Positions 1 to 6,478 of a stretch of 11,386 bases of DNA are shown one piece after another (position 1 is the stretch's first letter; every line of letters begins with the position of its first letter). Source of the DNA: JAOPZW01 sp034664395 (lineage in GTDB: Bacteria; Actinomycetota; Thermoleophilia; Solirubrobacterales; Solirubrobacteraceae); contig JAXDHQ010000294.1 of NCBI GenBank assembly GCA_034664395.1, positions 1 to 11,386 of the forward strand, given 5' to 3'. The notes beneath the pieces are model-generated. The model did not search any database, was not told the DNA's origin, and saw only the letters and a list, made by a program, of their open reading frames with translations. The translations under genes and the position numbers were made by a program.

Positions 1-1
1 G

Positions 2-238
2 CGCCACGCCATCGCGGCGGGCGCCCGCGGCCCCGAGCGCTTCGGCGCCGACGAGTTCGTCCGCCGCGTCGGCGACCGCGAGGGGGTCCCCGACGCCGAC
101 GCCCTCGAGCACGCCCGCGCCGTCCTCGCCACCCTCGACGAGGCCGTCGCCGGCGACCTCGCCTACGTCCGCGCCCAGCTCTCGGCCGACTACGCGCCGC
201 TGTTCGAGAAGGGGGCCGAGGTGGACGGGCGGGGGTAG
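2..238 (+). CDS. DUF2267 family protein (3' part)
   Basis: Only the last 78 codons are visible; the gene begins left of the window and ends at TAG 236-238. The residues read DEFVRRVGDREGVPDADAL, then an alanine/arginine-rich helix (HARAVLATLDEAV), then DLAYVRAQLSADYAPLFEKG. This helical pattern, with an acidic F-x-x-R-V start and a Q-L-x-x-D-Y-x-x-L-F end, is what I know from the DUF2267 (COG5502) family. These are small all-helical proteins of unknown biochemical role, often in one or two tandem copies. The visible part covers one domain, and upstream sequence could hold a second. It is the only plus-strand gene here and is convergent with the lut genes. The family call is from memory of the motif, so moderately sure; function is unknown. 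Confidence 0.7.
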   Translation, partial: RHAIAAGARGPERFGADEFVRRVGDREGVPDADALEHARAVLATLDEAVAGDLAYVRAQLSADYAPLFEKGAEVDGRG

Positions 239-279
239 GCGGCGCAGGGCTCGCGCCGGTCGCCGCCTCCCGCGCTCGC

Positions 280-562
280 GGCGCCCGCGGCAGGCCGCCG
301 CCTCTCCAGCTCGCCGCGCGGGCGCCCTGACCACGCCGCCGCGCCCGCGACAGGGCGCCGCCCTCCAGCTCGGCGCCGCGGGCGCCCTGACCACGCCGCC
401 GCGCCCGCGACAGGGCGCCGACCTCCAGCTCGCCGCGCGGGTGCCCTGGCCGCGCCGCCGCGCCCGCGACAGGCCGCCGCCCTCCAGCTCGGCGCGCGAG
501 CGCCCTGACCGCGCCGCCGCGCCCGCGACAGGGCGCCGCCCTCCAGCTCGCCGCGCGGGCGC
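280..562. repeat. Tandem array of 59/60-bp hairpin units
   Basis: The landmark CTCCAGCTCG starts at 304, 363, 423, 482 and 541, giving periods of 59, 60, 59 and 59 bp. There are four full units, a partial one before (280-303) and a truncated one after (541-562). Inside the units the arms GGCGCCCTG and CAGGGCGCC face each other across about 21 nt (321-329 with 351-359; 381-389 with 411-419; 8 bp at 500-507 with 529-536), so most units can fold into a stem-loop. Unit 3 has lost most of its arm. The mixed 59/60 period breaks any reading frame, so this is not a coding repeat. It begins 41 bp past the DUF2267 stop, between convergent genes. Confidence 0.85.
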
Positions 563-666
563 TCAGCCGCTGGCGTTGGGTGGTGGGCAGGGCACCGAGG
601 GGAAGCGAACCAGCGGAGTTTCGTGACGGATCGCGGCTCCGTTGTCGCCATTGGCGCCTCGTGGCC

Positions 667-718
667 GGGGGGTGTGCGCTCTTTTCCCTGATATGCGGGG
701 GAAAGCGCGCACCCCCCC
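667..718. other. Long hairpin, ~20-bp near-perfect stem
   Basis: The left arm 667-688 (GGGGGGTGTGCGCT, then CTTTTCCC) pairs with 697-718 (GGGGGAAAGCGCGCA, then seven Cs), with an 8-nt loop TGATATGC. The mismatches are one T-G wobble in the GTGTGC segment and a 1-2 nt bulge at C681/T682. Weaker complementarity continues outward to about 652 and 735. No T-run follows on either strand, so it is not a classical intrinsic terminator, although its place between convergent genes would suit one. Confidence 0.7.
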
Positions 719-754
719 GACCCCCTGGGGCGAATTGCGCCGGCGCTCGCGCGC

Positions 755-776
755 TGCGTCGCGACACCGCGACGCA
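755..776. other. Perfect 9-bp stem hairpin
   Basis: TGCGTCGCG (755-763) and CGCGACGCA (768-776) are exact reverse complements around the 4-nt loop ACAC. An outer GGCGC (742-746) and GCGCC (780-784) can extend the stem across unpaired bases. It lies inside the 588-941 inverted-repeat element. Confidence 0.65.
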
Positions 777-819
777 CCTGCGCCGTCCGACGCCCGGGGC
801 GCCTCAACCTCGAGCGCCG

Positions 820-856
820 GCGCACTTAAGCGAAACCCAGGTTCGCCAAAGTGCAC
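820..856. other. Inverted repeat with 3-nt loop
   Basis: GCGCACTTAAGCGAAACC (820-837) faces GTTCGCCAAAGTGCAC (841-856) across CAG. The arms match as GCACTT, then GCGAA and CC, with one or two bulged bases. It is unusually AT-containing for this genome and is the third hairpin in the 588-941 element. Confidence 0.6.
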
Positions 857-1002
857 CAGCACCGCCGCGCGACCGCCACCTGCGACGGCGCACACCACAA
901 ACGTCACGAAACTGCGCAGGCTCTCTCCCCTCGGTGCCCTGGCCGCGCACCCGCGGAAGCGCAGGCGGAGCGCGCCGGCGGCCGCGCCACCACCGGCGCC
1001 CC

Positions 1003-1614
1003 CTACGCCAGCACCACCACCAGCCGCCGCGGCCCGTGGACGCCCTCGACGCGGTCGAGCTCGATGTCGCTCGTCGCGCTCGGGCCGGAGACGAAGGTGA
1101 ACGGGCCGACGCCGCCCTCCAGCGCGCGGATGGCCTCGGGCACGGTGGCGACGACCTGGCGGCGCTCGACGACGCACACGTGCAGGTCGGGGATCAGCGT
1201 GAGCGCGCGGCGGCCCGAGCGCTCGCCGGCGTCGAGGACGAACGTGCCGGTCTCCGCGATGGCGAGGGCGCAGCCGGTGAGCGTGCCGTCGAGCTCGTCC
1301 AGCGCGCCGGCGGACAGCCCGTCGTCGGCCACGAGCTCCACCCCGGCCGGACGCCATGCCGCGGGCACGCCCGGCGCGACGGCCAGCCGCGCCGCTCCCT
1401 GCGCCGCGCACGCCTCGGCCACCGCGGCGGCGACGTCGCGCGCCTCGACGACGGTGGCGCGGTAGTCGGCGACGCGCTCGGCGAAGCGGGCGACCGGATC
1501 GCCGGACGGAGCCGGCGGCGGCTCGTACGCCGGCGCCTGCGGCGCCTCGTCGCGCGGCACGTCGCGCAGGGCCGCGCGCACGCGCGCCAGCACGTCGTCA
1601 CGTGCGCTGCTCAC
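1003..1614 (-). CDS. lutC: Lactate utilization protein LutC (LUD domain)
   Basis: 203 aa. LutC is the LUD-domain subunit of the LutABC system, which oxidises L-lactate to pyruvate in the cytoplasm. The visible family signature is the C-terminal SGPSATSDIELDRVEGVHGP block (residues 176-195), the strongest LutC/YkgG mark. ALAIAETGTFVLD (116-128) and LIPDLHVCVVE (140-150) also match. The first 45 residues are a charged helix and a proline-rich linker. The start is GTG at 1614-1612, supported by GGGAG (1622-1626) with 7 nt spacing. It overlaps the end of lutB by 17 bp, so translation is probably coupled. It is the last gene of the run; a small GC hairpin (984-999) follows the TAG stop but lacks a T-tract. 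Length is slightly short of typical (about 210-240 aa) but complete. Confidence 0.92.
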   Translation of the reverse strand: MSSARDDVLARVRAALRDVPRDEAPQAPAYEPPPAPSGDPVARFAERVADYRATVVEARDVAAAVAEACAAQGAARLAVAPGVPAAWRPAGVELVADDGLSAGALDELDGTLTGCALAIAETGTFVLDAGERSGRRALTLIPDLHVCVVERRQVVATVPEAIRALEGGVGPFTFVSGPSATSDIELDRVEGVHGPRRLVVVLA

Positions 1615-2962
1615 GCCACCACTCCCGGAACGACTGCGACGGAACCTCGGGCAGCTCGCGCGAGCGCGTCCACGGCCGCAGGGCGAGGTCGGCCAGCGGC
1701 CCGCGGCCCAGGCGCGCCGCCCGCTGGGCCACCTCGTACGCGCGGCGGCTGGCGAACACGCGCGCCATCGCCGCCATCGCCGCGCGCTCCGCCGCCGGCG
1801 CGCCGGCCTCGCGCACCACGCGCCCGCGCAGGTGCACGAGGATCGACGGGATGTCGATCTTCACCGGGCAGACCTCGTAGCAGGCGCCGCACAGCGAGCT
1901 CGCCCAGGGCAGCGTCGGCGCCTGGGCCAAGCCGCCGAGCTGCGGCGTGAGGATGGCGCCGATCGGCCCCGGATAGACGCTGCCGTAGGCGTGGCCGCCG
2001 GTGCGCTCGTAGACCGGGCACACGTTCAGGCACGCCGAGCAGCGAATGCACCGCAGCGCCGCGCGTCCGACCTCGTCGGCGAGCACGTCCGTGCGTCCGG
2101 CGTCGAGCAGCACGAGGTGGAACTCGCGCGGGCCGTCGCCCGCGGCGACGCCCGACCACGCCGACGTGTACGGGTTCATCCGCTCGCCGGTCGACGAGCG
2201 CGGCAGGAGCTGGAGCATCACCTCGAGGTCGCGCCAGCGCGGCAGGACCTTCTCGATCCCCACCACCGAGACCAGCACCTCGGGAAGCGTCGTGCACATG
2301 CGACCGTTGCCCTCGGACTCGACGACCACGACGTGGCCCGTCTCGGCCACGGCGAAGTTCGCGCCGCTCACGCCCACCGCAACCGACAGGAACTTGGCCC
2401 GCAGGTGCGCGCGCGCCGCGGCCGTGAGCTCGCGCGGGTCGTCGGACACCTCGACGCCGAGCGTGCGCCGGAACAGCGCGGCGATCTCGGCCCGGTTGCG
2501 GTGGATCGCCGGCACGAGGATGTGCGACGGCGTGTCGCCCGAGAGCTGGACGATGAGCTCGGCGAGGTCGGTCTCGACCGCGTGCACGCCGGCGCGCTCG
2601 AGCGCCGCGTTGAGGTCGATCTCGTCGGTCGCCAGCGACTTGACCTTGATCACCTCGTCGCTGCCGTGCGCCCGGGCGACGTCGGCGACGACCGCGCACG
2701 CCTCGGCGCCGTCGCGCGCCCAGTGGACGGTGCCGCCCGCACGCTGCACCGACTCCTCCAGGCGCTCGAGCCACACGTCGAGGTGGCGCAGCGCGCGGTC
2801 CTTGATCTCGGCGCCGGCGTCGCGCAGCGCCTCCCAGTCCTCGACCTCCGCGACCACCGCCGCGCGCTTGGCGCGGATCGTCGCCGTGGCGTGGCCGAGG
2901 TTGCGGCGGAGCTGGGCGTCGCCCAGCGCCACGCGCGCCGCCGCCGGGAAGCCGCCCTTCAT
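1598..2962 (-). CDS. lutB: Iron-sulfur lactate oxidation protein LutB
   Basis: 454 aa. LutB is the large iron-sulfur subunit of LutABC, thought to carry electrons from lactate oxidation. The N-terminal two thirds are the LUD (DUF162-type) domain: KVKSLATDEIDLN (107-118), SHILVPAIHRNRAEI (146-160) and a SGANFAVAETGHVVVVESEGN core (199-219). The C-terminal third carries two ferredoxin-like cysteine groups, C305-x2-C308-x2-C311-x3-C315-P and C358-x2-C361-x3-C365-P, separated by GGHAYGSVYPGPIGAILTP. All are as expected for LutB/YkgF. The ATG at 2962 overlaps the lutA stop as ATGA (2959-2962). An open frame continues upstream of this ATG but is only a shadow of lutA. The order lutA-lutB-lutC matches the Bacillus subtilis operon. 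Confidence 0.95.
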   Translation of the reverse strand: MKGGFPAAARVALGDAQLRRNLGHATATIRAKRAAVVAEVEDWEALRDAGAEIKDRALRHLDVWLERLEESVQRAGGTVHWARDGAEACAVVADVARAHGSDEVIKVKSLATDEIDLNAALERAGVHAVETDLAELIVQLSGDTPSHILVPAIHRNRAEIAALFRRTLGVEVSDDPRELTAAARAHLRAKFLSVAVGVSGANFAVAETGHVVVVESEGNGRMCTTLPEVLVSVVGIEKVLPRWRDLEVMLQLLPRSSTGERMNPYTSAWSGVAAGDGPREFHLVLLDAGRTDVLADEVGRAALRCIRCSACLNVCPVYERTGGHAYGSVYPGPIGAILTPQLGGLAQAPTLPWASSLCGACYEVCPVKIDIPSILVHLRGRVVREAGAPAAERAAMAAMARVFASRRAYEVAQRAARLGRGPLADLALRPWTRSRELPEVPSQSFREWWREQRT

Positions 2963-3690
2963 GCCTCTCGGCTCGCCAGGATCTCGGCCAGGTGCATGAC
3001 CCGCACGCCGGCGCGCGCCCGCCGCAGCCCGCCGCCGATGTGCATCAGGCACGAGTTGTCCGCCGCCGTGCAGACCTCGGCGCCCGTGTCGAGGATGCTG
3101 CGCAGCTTGTCGGTGAGCATGGCGGTCGAGGTGTCGGCGTTCTTGACCGCGAACGTGCCCCCGAAGCCGCAGCACTCCTCGGCCGCGGGCAGCTCGACGA
3201 GGTCGATCCCGCCCACCGCGCGCAGCAGCCGCGCCGGCGCGTCGCCGACCTTCAGCAGCCGCAGCGAGTGGCACGTCGGGTGGTAGGTGACGCGGTGCGG
3301 GAACGCGGCGCCGACGTCCTCGACCCCGAGGCGCCCGACGAGGAACTCGCTGAGCTCGAACACGCGCGGCGCCAGCGCGCGAACGTCCGCGGCCAGGGCC
3401 TCGTCGCCGGCCTCGGCGGCCAGGCGCTCGTAGCCCTCGCGGACCATCGCCGCGCACGATCCGCTCGGCGTGACCACCGCCTCCGCGTCGCCGAACACGC
3501 GCACGAAGCGCCGGACGAGCCCGAGCGCCTCGTGGCCGTAGCCCGAGTTGGCGTGCATCTGCCCGCAGCAGGTCTGATCGAGCGGGAAGTCGACCTGCGC
3601 CCCGACGCGCTCGAGCACCGTCACCGCGGCGCGACCGGTCCCGGGGAACAGCGTGTCGTTGAAGCAGGTGATGAACAGGGCGACCCGCAC
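2959..3690 (-). CDS. lutA: Lactate oxidation protein LutA (CCG-domain)
   Basis: 243 aa. LutA belongs to the cysteine-rich CCG-domain family (relatives: GlpC, heterodisulfide reductase HdrB, glycolate oxidase iron-sulfur subunit) and is the third LutABC component. Two CCG domains are visible: the first ends around QTCCGQMHANSGYG (C41, C42), with C9 and C79 nearby; the second has YHPTCHSLR (C140), EECCGFGGTF (C173, C174) and ADNSCLMHIGGG (C214). The start is GTG at 3690-3688, which places the characteristic RVALFITCFND at the N terminus. The ATG at 3700-3698 is out of frame. The Shine-Dalgarno sequence is weak (GGGGA about 13 nt upstream). The gene begins 38 bp after the osmC stop and shares ATGA with lutB. 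No lactate permease is in the window. Confidence 0.94.
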   Translation of the reverse strand: MRVALFITCFNDTLFPGTGRAAVTVLERVGAQVDFPLDQTCCGQMHANSGYGHEALGLVRRFVRVFGDAEAVVTPSGSCAAMVREGYERLAAEAGDEALAADVRALAPRVFELSEFLVGRLGVEDVGAAFPHRVTYHPTCHSLRLLKVGDAPARLLRAVGGIDLVELPAAEECCGFGGTFAVKNADTSTAMLTDKLRSILDTGAEVCTAADNSCLMHIGGGLRRARAGVRVMHLAEILASREA

Positions 3691-3728
3691 GCCGGGACAT
3701 CATCCCCGACGAGCACGGCCCGCAGCCG

Positions 3729-4229
3729 TCAGCGCGTCAGCTCGATCTCGATCGCCGGCGGCGCCATCAGCGTCTGGGCCACCGTGCAGTAGCGCTCGGT
3801 CTTGCGCAGCAGCGCGGCGAGCTGCTCGTCGTCGGCGCCCGGCGCGTCGACCGCGAAGCGCAGGCGGATGGCGTCGAAGCCGGCGCCGACGTCGCGGTCC
3901 AGGCCGAGCGTGCCGCGCAGGTCGAGGTCGCCCTCCACGGTGGTCTCGATCGAGCGCACCTCCAGGCCCATCGCCGCCGCCACCATCTGGCACGTGAGCT
4001 GCGCGCACGCGGCCAGCGCGCCGAGCAGGAGGTCGCCCGAGCACGCCGCGGTGCCCGCGCCGCCGACGCCCGTGTGGGCCTGGGCCTCGTAGATCGCCCG
4101 GCCGAGGTCGACCGAGCACGCGACCGGGGCGTCGGCCGCGCTGCCGCGCGCCGTCAGCGTGATCCGGGCGCGCTCGGGCTCGGCGCGGTAGCCGTCCTTC
4201 AGGGGCTGCTGCAGCGTACGAAGGTCCAT
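3729..4229 (-). CDS. OsmC family protein
   Basis: 166 aa. OsmC/Ohr proteins are small thiol peroxidases that reduce organic hydroperoxides through two conserved cysteines; the wider family includes less characterised members. Candidate redox cysteines are C75 (in LGALAACAQLT) and C148 (in ERYCTVAQTL), both at the family's usual places. SGDLLLGAL precedes the first, and the C-terminal strand ends with IEIELTR. C63 and C80 are additional cysteines. Length is normal to slightly long because of a roughly 20-residue N-terminal extension. The ATG at 4229 is preceded by AGGA with 7 nt spacing, and this AGGA overlaps the transporter's TAG stop, giving tight coupling. The substrate is unknown; the subfamily resembles the broad OsmC group rather than Ohr, which is an inference. 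Confidence 0.88.
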   Translation of the reverse strand: MDLRTLQQPLKDGYRAEPERARITLTARGSAADAPVACSVDLGRAIYEAQAHTGVGGAGTAACSGDLLLGALAACAQLTCQMVAAAMGLEVRSIETTVEGDLDLRGTLGLDRDVGAGFDAIRLRFAVDAPGADDEQLAALLRKTERYCTVAQTLMAPPAIEIELTR

Positions 4230-4238
4230 GCGCCGATC

Positions 4239-6374
4239 CTACGCCGGGAGCGGCTCCTCGAGGCCGCGGCTCGGCAGCAGCCGCTCCAGCGGCGCCGGCA
4301 GCCACCAGTTCCAGCGCCCGAGCAGCTCCATCGCCGCCGGCACGAGGACGAGCCGCACGACGGTGGCGTCGACCGCGATCGCGACCGCGCAGCCCAGCCC
4401 GATCTGCTGGATCGACGGCACGCCGGTGAGGACGAAGACCGCGAACACGGCGGTCATGATGAGTGCCGCGCTCGTGATGGTCTTCGCGCTCGCCGCCAGG
4501 CCCTCGGCGACCGCGCTGCGCGTGTCGCCGGTCGCCCGCCAGCGCTCGCGGATGTTCGACAGCAGGAAGACCTCGTAGTCCATCGACAGCCCGAACACGA
4601 CCGCGAGCACGAGCGGCGGCGTGATCGCGTCGATCTGCCCGAACACCACGGACAGCACGCCGTAGGCGGCGCCGACGCTGAGCAGGTTCATGGCCACCGC
4701 CTTGAGCGGCAGGACCGCCGAGCGCAGCAGCAGGAGCAGCACGACGTACGACAGCCCGAGGACGAAGACCGCGATCTTCCACATCGAGCCGTCGACGAGG
4801 TCGTGGAAGTCGACGAGGCCGGCCGACGTGCCGCCCACCTCGGCGCCGGCGGGCAGCCGATCGCGCAGGCGCGCGACCAGCGCCTTGGCCTGCGGCGACT
4901 CGCCGTCGTGGCGCGGGATGGCGCTGACCAAGGCGCGCGCTCCGTCGCGCGAGGCGACCGCGGGCATCACGCGCTCGACCTCGGGGTCGGCGCGCAGCGC
5001 CGCGGCGACCGCGCCCGCCTGCGCCCGCGGCGCCAGGACGCGCACCGGCGAGGCCGCGCCCGGGCCGGTCACCGCGCGCGCCGCCTCGAAGCCCTGGCGC
5101 GTCTCGTTGCCGGCCGGGAACTGGCGCAGCGCGCCGTCGGTGGTCGACAGCCAGAGCGCCGGGGTCGCCAGCGCCGCCAGGACGAGGGCGCCGGCGACCA
5201 GCGCCCGGCCGGGCCGGCGCATGACCGCCGTGGCCCAGCGGGTCCAGAAGTCGGGCGGGACGGGAGCGCCGGGCCGCGTCGAGCCCGGCCGGCGCGGCGC
5301 CCAGGAGCGCCGGACGCGGTGCAGTGCCGCGAAGAGGCGACCCGGCGTGGACGCGCGGCGCCCGAGCAGCGAGATGAGCGCGGGCAGCAGCGTCGCCGCC
5401 GCGAGCACCGAGACCGCCACGACGAGGATCGCGCCGAGCGCCATCGAGCGGATCGCGGTCGTGTCGACCATCCACAGCCCGGCGAGCGAGACGACGACCG
5501 TCAGCCCGGAGAACGTCACCGCCACGCCCGAGGTCGACAGCGCGACGGCCCGCGCCTCGTCCGGGCTGCGGCCGGCCCGCACCTCGGCGCGGTAGCGCGC
5601 GAGGACGAAGAGCGAGTAGTCCACCGCGACGCCGATCCCGATCATCGACGCCATGTTGGTGACGAACACCGACATCTCCATCGCCATCGAGAGCGCGTAG
5701 ATGAGCGCGCCGGTGACGACCACGGAGACGAGCCCGAGCGCGAGCGGCAGGGCCGCCGCCGCGAGCGAGCCGAAGACGGCGAGCAGGATGATCGCCACGA
5801 TCGGGAACCCGGCGGACTCCGCGCGCGCCAGGTCCCGCTTGGTGAGGTCCTGCAGGCCGGCCCACAGCGCGCTCTGGCCGATGAGGTGCAGCGCGACCGG
5901 CCCGGTCGCGCCGTCGCCCACGCCCAGGCGGTCGCGCAGTCCGGTGGCGACGTCGGGCGCGTCGGACTCGGTGAGGTCCACGGTCAGCGGGACGACGAGC
6001 GTCCGCACGCCGTCGCGGCGCAGCTCGGCCAGCGCCACGCCGCGCGCCCGCGCCGAGAGCTCGACGTGCGCGGTGGCCCCGGCGGCGGCGCCGACCCGGG
6101 CCAGGGCGGCGCGCACGTCGGCGGCCGACGCGCCCGGCGCGGGCACCACGACCGCGGCCAGGGTCGCCCGCGAGCCGGCGGCGAAGTCCCGCCCGAGGGC
6201 CGACTCGACGCGCTGCGACTGCGATCCGGGGACGCCGTAGCCGCCGCCGGTGAGGTGGTCGGACTGGCGCATCGCCAGCGGCACGGCCGCGGCGAGCGCC
6301 ACGAGCCAGACGGCGAGGACCGCGGCGCGATGGCGCCGGACGAAACGGTCGATGCCGAGCATGAGCGTGCGCAC
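4239..6374 (-). CDS. MMPL-family RND transporter
   Basis: 711 aa, inner-membrane proton-driven exporter of the MMPL/RND superfamily (relatives: mycobacterial MmpL lipid exporters, Streptomyces ActII-3 drug exporter). The layout is two repeats: an N-terminal TM (about 17-35), a periplasmic domain (36-185) and a TM bundle (190-340), then TM (390-410), a second periplasmic domain (411-530) and a TM bundle (532-680). Both proton-relay Asp-Tyr pairs are present: D252-Y253 in GIGVAVDYSLFVLARYR and D599-Y600 in FGLSMDYEVFLLSNIRERW, matching the pairs known from MmpL3. At 711 residues it is the compact ActII-3-like size. The start is GTG at 6374-6372, chosen because AAGGGGG (6381-6387) lies 6 nt upstream; the ATG for M5 (6362) is an alternative. 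tetR lies directly upstream and osmC begins 9 bp downstream. The substrate cannot be told from sequence. Confidence 0.95.
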   Translation of the reverse strand: MRTLMLGIDRFVRRHRAAVLAVWLVALAAAVPLAMRQSDHLTGGGYGVPGSQSQRVESALGRDFAAGSRATLAAVVVPAPGASAADVRAALARVGAAAGATAHVELSARARGVALAELRRDGVRTLVVPLTVDLTESDAPDVATGLRDRLGVGDGATGPVALHLIGQSALWAGLQDLTKRDLARAESAGFPIVAIILLAVFGSLAAAALPLALGLVSVVVTGALIYALSMAMEMSVFVTNMASMIGIGVAVDYSLFVLARYRAEVRAGRSPDEARAVALSTSGVAVTFSGLTVVVSLAGLWMVDTTAIRSMALGAILVVAVSVLAAATLLPALISLLGRRASTPGRLFAALHRVRRSWAPRRPGSTRPGAPVPPDFWTRWATAVMRRPGRALVAGALVLAALATPALWLSTTDGALRQFPAGNETRQGFEAARAVTGPGAASPVRVLAPRAQAGAVAAALRADPEVERVMPAVASRDGARALVSAIPRHDGESPQAKALVARLRDRLPAGAEVGGTSAGLVDFHDLVDGSMWKIAVFVLGLSYVVLLLLLRSAVLPLKAVAMNLLSVGAAYGVLSVVFGQIDAITPPLVLAVVFGLSMDYEVFLLSNIRERWRATGDTRSAVAEGLAASAKTITSAALIMTAVFAVFVLTGVPSIQQIGLGCAVAIAVDATVVRLVLVPAAMELLGRWNWWLPAPLERLLPSRGLEEPLPA

Positions 6375-6380
6375 GTTGGG

Positions 6381-6387
6381 CCCCCTT
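6381..6387 (-). promoter_or_regulatory. Shine-Dalgarno of the MMPL gene
   Basis: On the minus strand AAGGGGG lies 6 nt before GTG 6374 and 18 nt before the alternative ATG at 6362. The spacing favours the GTG as the true start. Confidence 0.6.
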
Positions 6388-6405
6388 GGAGCGAGACGGA
6401 CCGGG

Positions 6406-6429
6406 TCTTGGCTGGCTGGCCAGCCAAGA
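6406..6429. promoter_or_regulatory. Operator-like palindrome upstream of the MMPL gene
   Basis: Perfect 10-bp arms TCTTGGCTGG (6406-6415) and CCAGCCAAGA (6420-6429) flank CTGG. The site lies 32 bp upstream of the transporter's start and downstream of its regulator gene. A related GGCT-rich palindrome occurs upstream of tetR. Size and placement fit a TetR-family operator; binding by the neighbouring regulator is inferred. A CATTCT hexamer on the minus strand (6427-6432) overlaps it and could serve as the -10 element. Confidence 0.6.
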
Positions 6430-6452
6430 ATGCAGGAGCCGCGCCGCGCCCG

Positions 6453-6470
6453 GTGTGAGGCGCGTCACAC
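6453..6470. promoter_or_regulatory. CRP-type binding site
   Basis: GTGTGA (6453-6458), GGCGCG, TCACAC (6465-6470) contains TGTGA-N6-TCACA exactly, the consensus of cAMP receptor protein and its actinobacterial relatives (Crp, GlxR). It lies in the 104-bp tetR-transporter gap, about 80-95 bp upstream of the transporter start. If CATTCT (6427-6432, minus) is the -10 and transcription starts near 6420, the site centre falls at about -41.5, a class II activator position. The motif is seen directly; its use is inferred. Confidence 0.55.
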
Positions 6471-6478
6471 AAGCGGAG

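Larger units (their letters stand above)
588..941. repeat. 354-bp element bounded by ~40-bp inverted repeats
   Basis: The left end (588-628) and the reverse complement of the right end (902-941) share the 16-bp tip CAGGGCACCGAGGGGA. A variable stretch of 12-13 nt follows, then AGTTTCGTGACG in both. The arms are 41 and 40 bp long. Between them lie three further inverted repeats (667-718, 755-776, 820-856), and no reading frame there resembles a protein. The left tip sequence recurs at 10732-10773, and a diverged form at 10902-10921. No transposase is present and I see no clear target-site duplication. A non-autonomous MITE-like element or a large structured RNA/terminator are both possible. 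The remaining bases of the 239-1002 gap are GC-rich filler with no gene that I can see. Confidence 0.65.

Noticed and set aside
280..562. CRISPR array
   Set aside because: Whole 59/60-bp units are repeated with no unique spacers, and no cas gene is present.
190..825. A minus-strand frame through the tandem array, with repeated GGRRPVAGAAAWSG peptides
   Set aside because: The 59/60-bp periods change frame between units, and the repeat hairpins explain the pattern better than a protein.
984..999. Terminator for lutC
   Set aside because: GCGCC and GGCGC form only a 5-bp stem with no T-run; too weak to call in this base composition.
2963..3703. Extension of lutB upstream of ATG 2962
   Set aside because: The frame stays open but is a shadow of lutA, and the ATGA overlap and LutB homology fix the start at 2962.
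4074..6458. An open frame of almost 800 codons on the plus strand opposite the MMPL gene
   Set aside because: It has no hydrophobic or family motif and is rich in Arg, His and Gly. The minus-strand MMPL protein has all expected motifs.
3700..6468. A minus-strand frame of 922 codons overlapping MMPL and osmC
   Set aside because: Low-complexity Arg/Gly/Ala sequence in another frame of real genes.
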